Below are positions 27,943 to 37,990 of a stretch of DNA of 64,000 nucleotides, in pieces; within the stretch, counting starts at the first letter, position 1, and the number at the start of each line of letters is the position of its first letter. The translations under genes were made by a program, and so were the position numbers. A model generated the notes under the pieces. The model did not search any database. It was given only the letters and a program-made list of their open reading frames with translations, and was not told the DNA's origin. This DNA comes from JAJDUF01 sp965238265. GTDB taxonomy: Bacteria; Chloroflexota; UBA11872; UBA12225; JAJDUF01. The stretch is taken from NCBI GenBank assembly GCA_965238265.1, contig OZ250185.1, positions 3,286,001 through 3,350,000 of the forward strand. The letters are read 5' to 3'.

Positions 27943-29289
27943 ATGCGGAACCGGAACCTGACGCTGACTCTGGGCCTCGTGATTGTCATTGCCGCCTTTG
28001 CGGCATGGGTGGCGTGGCCGGGCAATCCGGGGATCAACCTCCAGCTTGGCTCCACGGTCATCAGCCGTGACGTGCGCATCGTGCAGGGCCTCGACCTGCA
28101 AGGCGGCATTCAAGTGCTGCTGGAAGCCGATCCTCCCGAGGGTCAGACGGTGACGCCGGAGGCGATGGAAGCGGCAAAAGCCATCATTGATCAGCGCGTC
28201 AATGCCCTCGGTGTGTCCGAGCCGGTCATTCAGCTGCAGGGCGAGCGGCGCATCGTGGTGGAGCTGCCAGGCCTCGAAGACGAAGCGGCGGCCATCCAAT
28301 TGTTTGGCGAGACGGGTCTGCTCGAGTTCATTGATGTCGGCGACACACCGCCGCCCGAGGGCACCCAGCTCGCCGAGGGGCAATACCCCACGATCCTGAC
28401 GGGGAGGAACCTCCGGTCGTCGGCGGTCGGTTTCGACGAGTTCCGGCGGCCCCAGATCAACTTCCAGTGGGACTCCGAAGGGGCAAGCATTTTCTCCGAG
28501 CACACCAAGGACAACGTGGGCCGGTTTCTGGCCATTACGATGGATAAGGTGGTGCTCTCTGCGCCAGTCATCAACAGTCAGATTTCCGACAGTGGCCGCA
28601 TCACCGGCCAGTTTTCTTTGGAAGAGGCCCGCCGCATCGTGATCCAGCTCAAGTACGGCGCGTTGCCGATACCGATGAAGATTGTGCAGCAGCGCAGCGT
28701 GGGCGCGATCTTGGGCCAGGACTCGGTAGAGAAGAGCATCGTCGCCGGCGCGGTAGGGTTAGCGCTCGTCACAGCGTTCATGCTGATTTACTATCGCTTG
28801 CCGGGCCTGCTGGCCGTGACGTCGCTCGCCATGTATGCAGTGGTGGTGTTTGCGCTGTTCAAGCTCATTCCCGTCGTGTTGACCTTGGCCGGTATTGCCG
28901 GCTTTGTGCTTTCTATCGGGATGGCCGTTGATGCCAATATCCTGATCTTCGAGCGGCTCAAGGAGGAGCTACGGGCCGGACACTCGCTGCGCTCGGCGCT
29001 AGAGGCCGGCTTCTCGCGGGCATGGACCTCCATCCGCGACTCCAACCTGGCCACCCTCATCACCTGCGTCATTCTCTTCTGGTTCGGTACCGGCATTATC
29101 AAGGGCTTTGCCCTCACGCTGGCCATCGGAGTGCTGGTCAGCATGTTCACCGCGATCACGGCAACCCGGACGTTCTTGCGCCTCTTGGTCCGTGTGCGCG
29201 GGAGCTGGCCGGCCTGGGCCTTCGGGATCAGAGAGCCGCCAGCGCCGCCTGGTGAGCGCCCTCCGGTACCGGCAGAGGCGCAGCCGTAA
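27943..29289 (+). CDS. secD: Protein translocase subunit SecD
   Basis: This 448-residue protein has an N-terminal membrane helix, then the RIVQGLDLQGGIQVLLEA signature. A short periplasmic P1 domain ends in the LEEARRIVIQLKYGALPIP segment. Six helices follow, including GMAVDANILIFERLKEELRAG, the conserved SecD motif. SecD with SecF uses the proton gradient to pull preproteins through SecYEG. It is a compact SecD without the extra domains of longer versions. secF follows after a 109-nt spacer that holds a strong palindrome. Confidence 0.95.
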   Translation: MRNRNLTLTLGLVIVIAAFAAWVAWPGNPGINLQLGSTVISRDVRIVQGLDLQGGIQVLLEADPPEGQTVTPEAMEAAKAIIDQRVNALGVSEPVIQLQGERRIVVELPGLEDEAAAIQLFGETGLLEFIDVGDTPPPEGTQLAEGQYPTILTGRNLRSSAVGFDEFRRPQINFQWDSEGASIFSEHTKDNVGRFLAITMDKVVLSAPVINSQISDSGRITGQFSLEEARRIVIQLKYGALPIPMKIVQQRSVGAILGQDSVEKSIVAGAVGLALVTAFMLIYYRLPGLLAVTSLAMYAVVVFALFKLIPVVLTLAGIAGFVLSIGMAVDANILIFERLKEELRAGHSLRSALEAGFSRAWTSIRDSNLATLITCVILFWFGTGIIKGFALTLAIGVLVSMFTAITATRTFLRLLVRVRGSWPAWAFGIREPPAPPGERPPVPAEAQP

Positions 29290-29328
29290 GAAACAGTGTG
29301 TAGCATGGAGCACAGCGCGTAGTACCGG

Positions 29329-29362
29329 CCCGGTCATTCCCGCGAACGCGGGAATGACCGGG
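29329..29362. repeat. Perfect 16-bp-arm palindrome between secD and secF
   Basis: CCCGGTCATTCCCGCG and its reverse complement are separated by AA. This is the most complete copy of the GTCATTCCCGC family in the window. Inside an operon it could act as an attenuator or mRNA stabiliser. Confidence 0.8.
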
Positions 29363-29398
29363 CAATGTCAACAGAGCCTAGTATATTGAGCACGAGCG

Positions 29399-30331
29399 AT
29401 GTTTGACTTCATGGGCCGGCGGAACTGGTTCTTCCTGCTCTCGGCAGTGATTATTGGCGCGGGGCTGATTGTACTCGCCGTGTTCGGCCTCCGCCTCGGC
29501 ATTGACTTCACCGGTGGCTCCATGCTGGAGGTGCGCTTGAGTGAGCAGGCGCAGCCAGCCGAGATCAAGGCCGTCTATGCAGTAGCCGGATTTCCCGAAG
29601 CCCGCGTACAGACTACCGGCGATGCCACTTTTATTGTCCGCGCCCGCGACATGACCTCGCCGGAGAAGGAAGCGGTCAAGGCGGCGCTGGGAGCGCGGTT
29701 CGGCGAGGTCACCGAGCTGCGTTTCGAGCTGGTAGGCCCGGTGGTCGGCGGCGAGCTGACGAGCAAGGCCGTGATCGCCGTCGCTACCGCGTGCGTGATG
29801 ATCCTGCTCTATCTCTGGTGGGCCTTTCGGCAAGTCGAACAATCCTATCGGTATGGCACGTGTGCGATCATTGCGCTGGCCCACGACGTGTTGGTCGTCC
29901 TGGGGGTGTGGGCCATCCTGGGCCGGGTGCTGGACTTCGAGCTGGACGCCCTGTTCGTCACCGCCATTCTGACGGTGGTAGGCTACTCGGTCCACGACAC
30001 GATTGTGGTGTTCGACCGCATCCGCGAGAACTTCGGCCGGTTCCCCGGCGAGTCGTTCGAGCGCGTGGTGAACTTCAGCGTCAATCAGACCCTTGATCGG
30101 TCGCTCAACACCTCGCTGACCGTGATCTTCACGCTCGCAGCGCTCCTGCTGCTCGGCGGCGTGACCATCCGCGAGTTCGTGCTCGTGCTGCTGATCGGCA
30201 CCGCGACCGGCACCTATTCCTCGGTGTTCACCGCCAGTACCATCCTCGTGGTCTGGGAAAACGGCCAGCTCGGCCGCCTCTTCCGGCGCCTCACGTTCCG
30301 CTCGGCCGCTTCCCAAGAAGCCGGCACCTAA
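29399..30331 (+). CDS. secF: Protein translocase subunit SecF
   Basis: This 310-residue protein has an N-terminal helix, the GIDFTGGSMLEV signature, a small P4-like domain, and five further helices with TVVGYSVHDTIVVFDRIREN, the SecF hallmark. It forms the SecDF complex in the inner membrane with the upstream gene product. Confidence 0.95.
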   Translation: MFDFMGRRNWFFLLSAVIIGAGLIVLAVFGLRLGIDFTGGSMLEVRLSEQAQPAEIKAVYAVAGFPEARVQTTGDATFIVRARDMTSPEKEAVKAALGARFGEVTELRFELVGPVVGGELTSKAVIAVATACVMILLYLWWAFRQVEQSYRYGTCAIIALAHDVLVVLGVWAILGRVLDFELDALFVTAILTVVGYSVHDTIVVFDRIRENFGRFPGESFERVVNFSVNQTLDRSLNTSLTVIFTLAALLLLGGVTIREFVLVLLIGTATGTYSSVFTASTILVVWENGQLGRLFRRLTFRSAASQEAGT

Positions 30332-30574
30332 CCGCCGGAGGAGTTGTAGCCCCCTCCCTCGCCCTCCCCCGGAGCCAAGCTCCAGGGGATGGAATCTGTG
30401 CCTCACCCCCCGGCCCCCTCTCCATCGCCAAGCGATAGAGAGGGGGAGTCCGCCAGCGGCAGGCGTGGGTGAGGCGGCAGGGCGCCTGTCCCCCTGCCGC
30501 AGCGGGGGGGCCATAGGGGGGGCGGGTGGTGGATTCCCGCTTGCGCGGGAATGACGGGATGGGGGGCCAGGGTG
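30332..30574. repeat. Convergent intergenic region made of dispersed repeats
   Basis: There are several palindromes: CCCCCGGAGCC-AAGCTCCAGGGG, CCCCCTCTCCATCGC...GCGATAGAGAGGGGG, CCCCCTGCCGCAGCGGGGGG, and TTCCCGCTTGCGCGGGAATGACGGG. Each family has relatives elsewhere in the window. The block lies between two convergent genes, consistent with transcript-end structures. Confidence 0.7.
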
Positions 30575-31510
30575 CTAACGCGGGATGGCAGCGTGCGCCG
30601 GGAAGCCGTGCTGATCCCGGTGATATTGGGAGTCGAAGAAGGTCGTGCTCTTGAACCACTCGTGCCGGCCATCGGTCGCCTCGCGGCGCACCTGCTCGCG
30701 CAGGGCGGCCTGCTCGGCCGCGCTCATCGGCACAAAGCTCCGCGCGATGGCGAGGTCTTGCGCGAGGTCGTCGAGGGTCTGCATGCCACAGATCAGGGTG
30801 GTGATGGGCAGGGAGAGCGCATAGCGGCGACACTGCTCCGGTGAGAGGCCGGCGGCGGTGACGAACTGACCGTCACCGCCCAGTGACTTCATGCCCAAGC
30901 CGGCGATGCCGCGCCGGTTCAGCTCCGGCAGCACCTCCCGCTGGAAACTGCGATACAGGCCATCGAAGACATTGATCGGTAGCTGGCAGGAGTCCCAGGG
31001 GAAGTCAATGTCGAGCATCCCCCGGAGGATGTGCGGACTTTTGTGGCCCGTGAAGCCCAGGTAGCGCGTCTTGCCCGTCTCCTTGGCGACGATCCCTGCT
31101 TCCAGGGCACCGCCCGGCGCAGCGATCCACTCGGGATCGTTATCGTAGTTGCATTCGTGGAACTGCCAGAGGTCTACGTGATCGGTCCGGAGGCGCCGCA
31201 GGCTCTCCTCCAGCTGCGCCAGCGCCGTCCGACGGTCGCGCGCACAGACCTTGGTCATCAGAAAGACGCGGTCCCGCCGACCCGCGAGGGCTTTCCCAAA
31301 GCGGATTTCGCTGGCGCCGTCTCCATAGTCCCAGGCGGTATCGAGAAACGTAATTCCCGCATCAATCGCCGTTTGGATGAGGCGAACGGCGTCGGCCTCG
31401 CTCACCGACGAGCGCACCAGATGCCCGCCGCCCAAGCCGATCATGCTGACCGGCTCGCGGTGGCGGCCAAACGGGCGCGTGGCGATGCCGGCACCGGTAT
31501 CTATCGTCAT
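30575..31510 (-). CDS. Aldo/keto reductase family protein
   Basis: This 311-residue TIM-barrel reductase has the catalytic Asp in GITFLDTAWDYGDG followed by the conserved Tyr. LMTKVCARDR supplies the Lys, and LWQFHEC the His. It reduces aldehydes or ketones with NADPH; the substrate is unknown. The ATG at 31510 was chosen over 31540 because AGGAGGGG lies 4 nt upstream. The C-terminal tail (about 40 residues after the barrel) is unusual but in frame. Confidence 0.82.
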   Translation of the reverse strand: MTIDTGAGIATRPFGRHREPVSMIGLGGGHLVRSSVSEADAVRLIQTAIDAGITFLDTAWDYGDGASEIRFGKALAGRRDRVFLMTKVCARDRRTALAQLEESLRRLRTDHVDLWQFHECNYDNDPEWIAAPGGALEAGIVAKETGKTRYLGFTGHKSPHILRGMLDIDFPWDSCQLPINVFDGLYRSFQREVLPELNRRGIAGLGMKSLGGDGQFVTAAGLSPEQCRRYALSLPITTLICGMQTLDDLAQDLAIARSFVPMSAAEQAALREQVRREATDGRHEWFKSTTFFDSQYHRDQHGFPAHAAIPR

Positions 31511-31564
31511 AGGCCCCTCCTGTTTCAAGGCACTGCTCACAGCGCACCCGCCGAGCGCGCCCGG

Positions 31565-34500
31565 TCAGGCGCGGCGGGCCGGCGCAGGACGTTGCAGCTC
31601 GACGGCATCGCTGCCGGATACCGATGTAACCCGCGAGGCGGCCGTCTCCGTCTCGACTTGCGCCGGTCGCGGCACGACGCGCCAGAAGCGCTGCACCATC
31701 TCCGGCCAGCGGGCCAGCACTTCTTCGGCCCGGCGACTCTCCGTCCGCTGGTAGTGGCGCGCGATCAGCGTGCGGAGCGCTGCTTCATCGTCCTCCGACT
31801 CGACCCGCTCGATGTCTACCATCTCGCGGTTGACCTGGGAGGGGAAGCGGCCCGTCTCGTCGAGCACGTAGGCGACGCCGTGCGACATGCCGGCGGCGAA
31901 GTTGCGCCCGGTCTTGCCGAGCACCACCACCATACCCCCGGTCATGTACTCGCAGCAGTGGTCGCCGACGCCCTCGACCACGGCCATCGCGCCGCTGTTC
32001 CGCACGGCAAAGCGCTCCCCGGCCCGGCCCGCGACGAACAGCGCGCCGCTAGTGGCGCCATAGAGCACCGTGTTGCCGACGATGGTGTTCTCACCGGCCG
32101 CGAAGCTGGCCTGCTCCGGCGGTCGGATCGCCACCTCGCCACCGCCCATCCCCTTGCCGACGTAATCGTTGGCTTCACCGGCGAGGGTGAGGTTGACGCC
32201 CGGAGCGAGAAACGCGCCGAAGCTCTGTCCGGCGGTGCCGGCGAAGTGGAGCCGCACCGTCCCCGGCGGGAGGCCGGTGTCGCCGTAGCGGGCCGCGATG
32301 GCGCCGCTGAGGCGCGCGCCCACGGTGCGATGGTGGTTGCGGATTGCGTAGCGGCGCTCGAACGGCGGCCCGCCCGCGATAGCCGCCGCCGCATCGCGCA
32401 GGAGCCGGTCATCCAAGGGCGTGTCGCCGCGGTCGTTACGCTCCTGGAGACAGCGCCGCGGCCGGGTGCCCTCGGGGTCAAGCTGTTGCAGGACTTCGCT
32501 GAGGTCCAGCATGGGCGCTTGCACGTGATCCGCCAGGTGGCGCTGGCGCAGGAGATCGGTCCGGCCGACGATCTCCGCCACCGAGCGGTAGCCGAGCGAG
32601 GCCAGGATTTCGCGCACTTCCGCGGCCATCAGCATGAAGTAGTTGATGACCATGTCCGGCGTACCCTGGAACTTGGCACGCAAGTCTTCACGTTGGGTAG
32701 CGACCCCAGTGGGGCAAGTGTTCAGATGGCATTGCCGTGCCATATCGCAGCCAATCGCCACCACCGCAGCGGTACCGAAGCCATATTCTTCGGCACCGAG
32801 CAGGGCCGCGACGACCAGGTCGCGCCCGGTTTTCAGCCCCCCGTCGGTCCGCACGCGGATACGTCCCCGCAAGTCGTTCATCACGAGCACCTGCTGGGTT
32901 TCGGACAGGCCAATCTCCCACGGCACGCCGGCGTGCTTGATCGAGCTGAGTGGTGACGCGCCCGTACCGCCGTCGTGGCCGCTGATGAGCACGTAATCGG
33001 CATAGGCTTTCGCGACGCCCGCCGCAATCGTGCCGACGCCTGTCTCGGCGACGAGCTTGACGCCAACCCGTGCCCGCGGGTTGGCCACCTTCAAGTCGTA
33101 GATGAGCTGCGCCAAGTCCTCGATGGAATAGATGTCGTGGTGTGGCGGTGGCGAGAAGAGGGGGATGCCAGGGATGGCATGCCGCAGGCGGGCAATGAGC
33201 CTGGTCACCTTATGGGCCGGAATCTGCCCCCCCTCGCCCGGCTTCGAGCCTTGCGCCATCTTGATCTCTAGCTCTTCGGCGAGCGAGAGGTACTGCGGCG
33301 TCACGCCGAAGCGCGCCGACGCGACTTGCTTGATTTTGCTGTTCGCCCAGTCGCCATTGGGGAGCGGCTGCCACCAGTCCGGGTCCTCGCCGCCCTCGCC
33401 GGTGTTGGAGCGGGTACCGAGCCGATTCATGGCAATCGCCAGCGTGCTGTGCGCTTCGGGGGAGAGCGAGCCGAGCGACATCGCCGTGGTATTGAACCGC
33501 TTGACGATTGCGCTGGCCGGCTCGACCTCATCCACCGGGATCGCCGGTCGGTCGGAGCGGAACTCCAACAGATCGCGCAACGCCGCCGGCGGGCGGTCGT
33601 AGACGAGGCTGGTATAGCGGCGGTAGTCGTCGGGGTCGCCCGTCCGGGCCGCCTGCTGCAACAGCTGGACGACGAGGCGGTTGTAGCCGTGGTACTCGCC
33701 CTCGCGGCGGAACCGGACAAAGCCGCGGTTGGGTAGACGCCACCGCGCCCGCTCGTTTGGCGGCTTGGGGGGCGCCGCGGCCGGTGGCGGCCAGGCCTCG
33801 GCGTGGCGACGCAGCGCAGCGGTCGCAATCTCTGCCAGCCCGATTCCGCCTATCGGCGATGGTGTGCCGGTAAAGCACGCATCGGTCAGGTCTTGGGCGA
33901 TGCCGACCGCCTCGAAGATCTGAGCACCACGATAGCTACTGAGCGTCGAAATGCCCATCTTGGACATGATCTTGAGGAGACCTTGGTCTACCGCCTTGCG
34001 GAAGTGCCCCATCAGCTCGGTGGGGACGGCCGCCGCGAAGCGACGGTCGCGGACCAGCCGGCGCACCGACGCGAGCGCCAGATAGGGATAGATGGCCGCC
34101 GCGCCGTAGCCGAGGAGGCAGGCAAAGTGGTGAATGTCCCACGCATCGCCCGTTTCCACCACGAGGTCGCACCGCATCCGCAGCTCTTCTCGGATGAGGT
34201 GGTGGTGTACCGCGCCCAAAGCCAGCAGCCCGGGGATCGGCACGTGGGTCGCGTCTACCGCCTTGTCACTCAGGATGAGGAGCTGCACCCCGTCCTCAAC
34301 CGCCGCCACCGCCGCGGCGCGCAGTCGGTCGAGGGCCGCCGGCAAGCCGGTGGCCCCTGCTCCTACCGGGAACACAGTGGAGAGCACCCGCGACGGCAGA
34401 TAGCCGGTACGCAAGCGCGCCGCCTCGTGATCGAGGAGGATCGGGCTGCGGAGATGGACGAGCCGGGCATGGTCCTCGGTCTCGTCGAACAGGTTGCGTC

Positions 34501-36232
34501 GCCGCCCGACGTAGGTATCGAGCGACATGACCAACGCCTCGCGCATGGCGTCAATCGGGGGGTTGGTAACTTGGGCAAAGCGCTGGCGGAAATAGTTGTA
34601 GAGCGGACGAGACCACTGGGAGAGCACGGCCAGCGGGGTATCATCGCCCATGGACCAGACTGCGTCTTTGCCATCGGCGCCCATCGCCTCGATGCAAAAC
34701 TGCAAGTCCTCCGCGGTGTAGCCGAAGGCGCGCCACAACTGCGGCAGCGCAGCCTCGGGGACGAGGGCCTGATCGCCCGGTTCGTGCCCGTTCTGCTCCG
34801 CGGTGGCCTCCAACTGCATCATGTTCCGCGCTACCCATTCGCCGTAGGGACGGCGGCGGGCAACGCGATCCTTGATCTGATCGTTGCGGAGCAGCTCCCG
34901 CCGCGCGGTATCCACCGCGATCATCTCGCCGGGACCGAGGCGGCCCTTTTCCACCACTGCGGCGTCGTCCACGGCAATGACGCCGACCTCGGAGGCCATC
35001 ACGACCAAGCCATCGCGCAACACCTGATAGCGAGCGGGGCGGAGGCCATTGCGGTCGAGCGTGGCCGCCACCGTGGTGCCGTCGGTGAACGCCAAGGCCG
35101 CCGGCCCGTCCCACGGCTCCGTCAGCGCGGCGTGGTATTCGTAGAAGGCCCGGCGCGTGGGGGCCAGGTCGGGCATGTTTTCCCAGGCTTCCGGCACCAG
35201 CAGCAGCATCGCGTGTAAGATGTCGCGCCCCGAAAGCTCGATGGCTTCGAGGGCGTTGTCGAGACTAGCCGAGTCGCTGCCGCCAGGGACGCAGATCGGC
35301 TTGAGCCACTCTACCTGCTCTCGCCAGACCGGCGAGGCCAGCTCCGCTTCGCGGGCAGCCATCCAATTGCGGTTCCCTTGCAGCGTGTTGATCTCGCCAT
35401 TGTGCCCCAGCTGCCGGAACGGTTGCGCCAAGGGCCAGGTCGGGAAGGTGTTGGTGCTATACCGCTGGTGGAACAGCGCCAGCGCCGTCTCGAAGGTGGG
35501 GTCGTGGAAGTCGAGGTAGAAGTCCCGGAGCTGTGGCGCCACGAACAGCCCTTTGTAGACAATCGTGCGATGCGACATCGAGGGGACGTAGAAGCTGCCG
35601 ATACCCTCGTTGGCGACGCGGCGCTCGATCTCTTTCCGGGCGAGATATAGCGTGCGCTCAAACTCGAGGTCCGAGGCGCCGAGGGGCCGACCGAGTAAGA
35701 GCTGCCGAATGTCCGGCTGGGTTGTCGCAGCCTTCTCCCCCAGCACCTCGCTCTGCACCGGCACCGTGCGCCAACCGATCCGGTGGAGGCCGTGGTGGGC
35801 AACGACCCGCTCGATGATGCTCCGGCAGCGCGCCGCCACCTCCGGCCCGTCGTGTGGCAAGAACACCATCGCCACGCCAATGTCTTCCGGCTCCACGGCG
35901 CCGTGTCCGAGCCGTGCCGCCTCACGCGCGAAGAGCCGGCGCGGCACTTGCGTCAGCACGCCAGCGCCGTCACCGGTCTTGGCGTCGGCGTCCACGGCGC
36001 CGCGATGCGTGAGATTGATCACGCTCTCCAGCGCCAGGGCCAACACACGATGCGAAGGCCGGCCGCCGAGGTCGGCAATGAAGCCGACACCGCACGAGTC
36101 ATGCTCCATCTGTGGGTCATACAGCCCACGACGGGGTGGTAGACCGGCAGTGGCGGTGAACACCGGTTGTCTGCGGGACGGTACTCCTGCGAGGTGGCGT
36201 TTCTCTTGCGAATCCATCCGTGTTCTCAGCAC
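31565..36232 (-). CDS. gltB: Glutamate synthase large subunit
   Basis: This 1555-residue protein starts with a propeptide of about 46 residues before the N-terminal-nucleophile Cys47 (HDSCGVGF) of the class II glutaminase. The central and FMN-binding barrel segments are present (GEGGEDPDWWQPLPNGD, GSKPGEGGQIP, GHDGGTGASPLSS). A Cys cluster for the 3Fe-4S centre lies in CDMARQCHLNTCPTGVATQ, and the C-terminal beta-helix domain is full length. It makes glutamate from glutamine and 2-oxoglutarate. No gltD is in the window. The start may be this GTG or the ATG at 36217. Confidence 0.93.
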   Translation of the reverse strand: MLRTRMDSQEKRHLAGVPSRRQPVFTATAGLPPRRGLYDPQMEHDSCGVGFIADLGGRPSHRVLALALESVINLTHRGAVDADAKTGDGAGVLTQVPRRLFAREAARLGHGAVEPEDIGVAMVFLPHDGPEVAARCRSIIERVVAHHGLHRIGWRTVPVQSEVLGEKAATTQPDIRQLLLGRPLGASDLEFERTLYLARKEIERRVANEGIGSFYVPSMSHRTIVYKGLFVAPQLRDFYLDFHDPTFETALALFHQRYSTNTFPTWPLAQPFRQLGHNGEINTLQGNRNWMAAREAELASPVWREQVEWLKPICVPGGSDSASLDNALEAIELSGRDILHAMLLLVPEAWENMPDLAPTRRAFYEYHAALTEPWDGPAALAFTDGTTVAATLDRNGLRPARYQVLRDGLVVMASEVGVIAVDDAAVVEKGRLGPGEMIAVDTARRELLRNDQIKDRVARRRPYGEWVARNMMQLEATAEQNGHEPGDQALVPEAALPQLWRAFGYTAEDLQFCIEAMGADGKDAVWSMGDDTPLAVLSQWSRPLYNYFRQRFAQVTNPPIDAMREALVMSLDTYVGRRRNLFDETEDHARLVHLRSPILLDHEAARLRTGYLPSRVLSTVFPVGAGATGLPAALDRLRAAAVAAVEDGVQLLILSDKAVDATHVPIPGLLALGAVHHHLIREELRMRCDLVVETGDAWDIHHFACLLGYGAAAIYPYLALASVRRLVRDRRFAAAVPTELMGHFRKAVDQGLLKIMSKMGISTLSSYRGAQIFEAVGIAQDLTDACFTGTPSPIGGIGLAEIATAALRRHAEAWPPPAAAPPKPPNERARWRLPNRGFVRFRREGEYHGYNRLVVQLLQQAARTGDPDDYRRYTSLVYDRPPAALRDLLEFRSDRPAIPVDEVEPASAIVKRFNTTAMSLGSLSPEAHSTLAIAMNRLGTRSNTGEGGEDPDWWQPLPNGDWANSKIKQVASARFGVTPQYLSLAEELEIKMAQGSKPGEGGQIPAHKVTRLIARLRHAIPGIPLFSPPPHHDIYSIEDLAQLIYDLKVANPRARVGVKLVAETGVGTIAAGVAKAYADYVLISGHDGGTGASPLSSIKHAGVPWEIGLSETQQVLVMNDLRGRIRVRTDGGLKTGRDLVVAALLGAEEYGFGTAAVVAIGCDMARQCHLNTCPTGVATQREDLRAKFQGTPDMVINYFMLMAAEVREILASLGYRSVAEIVGRTDLLRQRHLADHVQAPMLDLSEVLQQLDPEGTRPRRCLQERNDRGDTPLDDRLLRDAAAAIAGGPPFERRYAIRNHHRTVGARLSGAIAARYGDTGLPPGTVRLHFAGTAGQSFGAFLAPGVNLTLAGEANDYVGKGMGGGEVAIRPPEQASFAAGENTIVGNTVLYGATSGALFVAGRAGERFAVRNSGAMAVVEGVGDHCCEYMTGGMVVVLGKTGRNFAAGMSHGVAYVLDETGRFPSQVNREMVDIERVESEDDEAALRTLIARHYQRTESRRAEEVLARWPEMVQRFWRVVPRPAQVETETAASRVTSVSGSDAVELQRPAPARRA

Positions 36233-36545
36233 TCCATCCCCGGCCGACTACCGAGGCGCGAGACGACAGAAAAGCAGCCCAACACCCTCCTAACTCCCTC
36301 ACGGAGTGCTGAGTGTGTGGACCGCGTTGTCTCCCGGTATGAACGTAGGACAACCGTCGGGATATTGCGAGAGCGGGTCAGCGCCGCTCTCGTCAGGCCC
36401 TTTCCTGCGTTCTGGCCGTCATGGCCAGGGTCCCAACAAGATGCCCTACTCTTTGCGCTTAGTATAGCCGATTGGCCGCCGCATTGGTTCCTCTCCAGGC
36501 CAGGACAACTCCCGGGAAGGGAAGCCGCTGCCGGGGGGAGGGCCG
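36233..36545. other. purA-gltB intergenic region with hairpin
   Basis: No gene is seen. An 8-bp perfect stem, CGAGAGCG...CGCTCTCG (36368-36392), could end the purA transcript or fold in the gltB leader; no U-tract follows on either strand. A TATACT-like -10 (36466-36461, minus) has no matching -35. ACTCC/GGAGT pairs close to the gltB start could form a smaller hairpin. Confidence 0.45.
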
Positions 36546-37853
36546 CTACGCTGCAGACCGCTGGGCCGTGGCGACAATGACCTGATCGCGCACCGGGCCA
36601 ACGGCAACGATGTCAACGGGCACACCCACGTACTCGGCGATACGGGCGAGGTAGGCGCGGGCTGCCGCCGGGAGCCGCTCGAAGTGGCGGACGTGCATCG
36701 TTGGCTCCTGCCAGCCCGGCAAGCTCTCGTACACCGGCTCTACCCGCTCTACAACACGGGTTGGCGGGAGTGTGTCATAGGTACGGCCGGTCGTCGGATC
36801 GTGGTAGCCCGTGCAGATGCGTAGCATCGGAAACGTGTCCAGCACGTCGAGCTTGGTCACTGCAAGACGGGTATAGCCGTTCAGCCGGGCACCGTACCGC
36901 ACAGCCACGAGGTCCAACCAGCCGCAGCGGCGCGGGCGGCCGGTCGTGGCCCCGAACTCCCAGCCCTCCTCCGGGCCGCCGCCACGCAGCTCATCTGCCA
37001 GCTCTCCCTCCAGCTCGCTAGGGAAGGGGCCGGCGCCGACACAGGTGCTAAACGCTTTGACCACACCGACCACGTCGGTGACAGCCCAGGGAGGAATACC
37101 AGCCCCGGTAGCCCCACCACTTGCCAGCGGGTTTGATGACGTGACCCACGGATAGATGCCCCAGTCGAGGTCACGCATCACGCCCAGCTGCCCCTCCAGG
37201 ACAATGCGCGCCTCGCGCTCTAGCGCCGCGTGGACGAGCGGCACCGGGTCCACGATGCGGTCGGCGAGCTGCCGTGCGAGCACACTGTATTGGGCGGCGA
37301 TCTGCTCGGCATCGGGCACCGGCGCATGGTAGACGTGCTCGAACAGCGGCGCGCGCGCGGCAATCGCCTGCTCCAAGCGCGCCCGGAAGTAGGGTGGATC
37401 GAGCAGGTCGCCAACCTGCAACCCGATGCGGCTGACCTTGTCGGTGTAGGCCGGGCCAACACCACGATGCGTCGTGCCGATAGCGCGGTCCCCGCGCGCG
37501 GCCTCGTCGAGCTTGTCCAGGTCTACGTGATAGGGCAGCACCAACTGGGCACGCTCGGAAATCCGCAGGCCCTCCAACGAGATGCCGCGGTCGGTCAGCT
37601 CGGCCATCTCGTCCAAGAGCGCCGTCGGGTCAACGACGGTACCGCTGCCGATGAGGCACGTCACGCCAGGTTGGAAGATGCCGGCCGGGACGAGGTGGAG
37701 TTTGAAGACACCGTGCTCGTTGACAATGGTATGGCCGGCATTGTTACCGCCCTGAAAGCGGATCACCAGCTCGGCCTGCTGGGCGAGGAGATCAACAATG
37801 CGCCCCTTGCCCTCATCTCCCCATTGGGCACCGACAACCGCCGTGACCGACAT
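36546..37853 (-). CDS. purA: Adenylosuccinate synthetase
   Basis: The product is 435 residues from the ATG at 37853, which has GAGGAG 6 nt upstream (a GTG two codons earlier is possible). The GTP-binding GAQWGDEGKG is followed by IRFQGGNNAGHTIV. The IGTTHRGVGPAY loop and ATTGRPRRCGWLDLVAVR are typical. It joins aspartate to IMP with GTP, the first committed AMP step. It stands alone rather than in a pur operon. Confidence 0.95.
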   Translation of the reverse strand: MSVTAVVGAQWGDEGKGRIVDLLAQQAELVIRFQGGNNAGHTIVNEHGVFKLHLVPAGIFQPGVTCLIGSGTVVDPTALLDEMAELTDRGISLEGLRISERAQLVLPYHVDLDKLDEAARGDRAIGTTHRGVGPAYTDKVSRIGLQVGDLLDPPYFRARLEQAIAARAPLFEHVYHAPVPDAEQIAAQYSVLARQLADRIVDPVPLVHAALEREARIVLEGQLGVMRDLDWGIYPWVTSSNPLASGGATGAGIPPWAVTDVVGVVKAFSTCVGAGPFPSELEGELADELRGGGPEEGWEFGATTGRPRRCGWLDLVAVRYGARLNGYTRLAVTKLDVLDTFPMLRICTGYHDPTTGRTYDTLPPTRVVERVEPVYESLPGWQEPTMHVRHFERLPAAARAYLARIAEYVGVPVDIVAVGPVRDQVIVATAQRSAA

Positions 37854-37897
37854 ATTCACTCCTCTACTGAAGCCCGGCTCTGCTTTTGGCCCCAGAG

Positions 37898-37926
37898 AAT
37901 GTAGCAGTGTCGGCCGCAGACAACAA
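37898..37926 (-). promoter_or_regulatory. Candidate purA promoter
   Basis: On the minus strand, TTGTTG (37926-37921), a 17-bp spacer and TACATT (37903-37898) lie about 45 nt before the purA start. The match to sigma-70 consensus is moderate. Confidence 0.4.
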
Positions 37927-37990
37927 GCTAGAGTCCACGCCGGCGGGAACCACGCGAGAGAACGTGTTACGAGGCGAGGTAGTCGAGCGT

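Noticed and set aside
31031..32956. 641-codon plus-strand open frame
   Set aside because: Antisense to gltB; high-GC shadow with Arg/His-rich product and no domain.
33803..35218. 471-codon plus-strand open frame
   Set aside because: Antisense to gltB.
36368..36392. purA rho-independent terminator
   Set aside because: Stem is good but no T-tract follows on the minus strand; kept only as a hairpin note.
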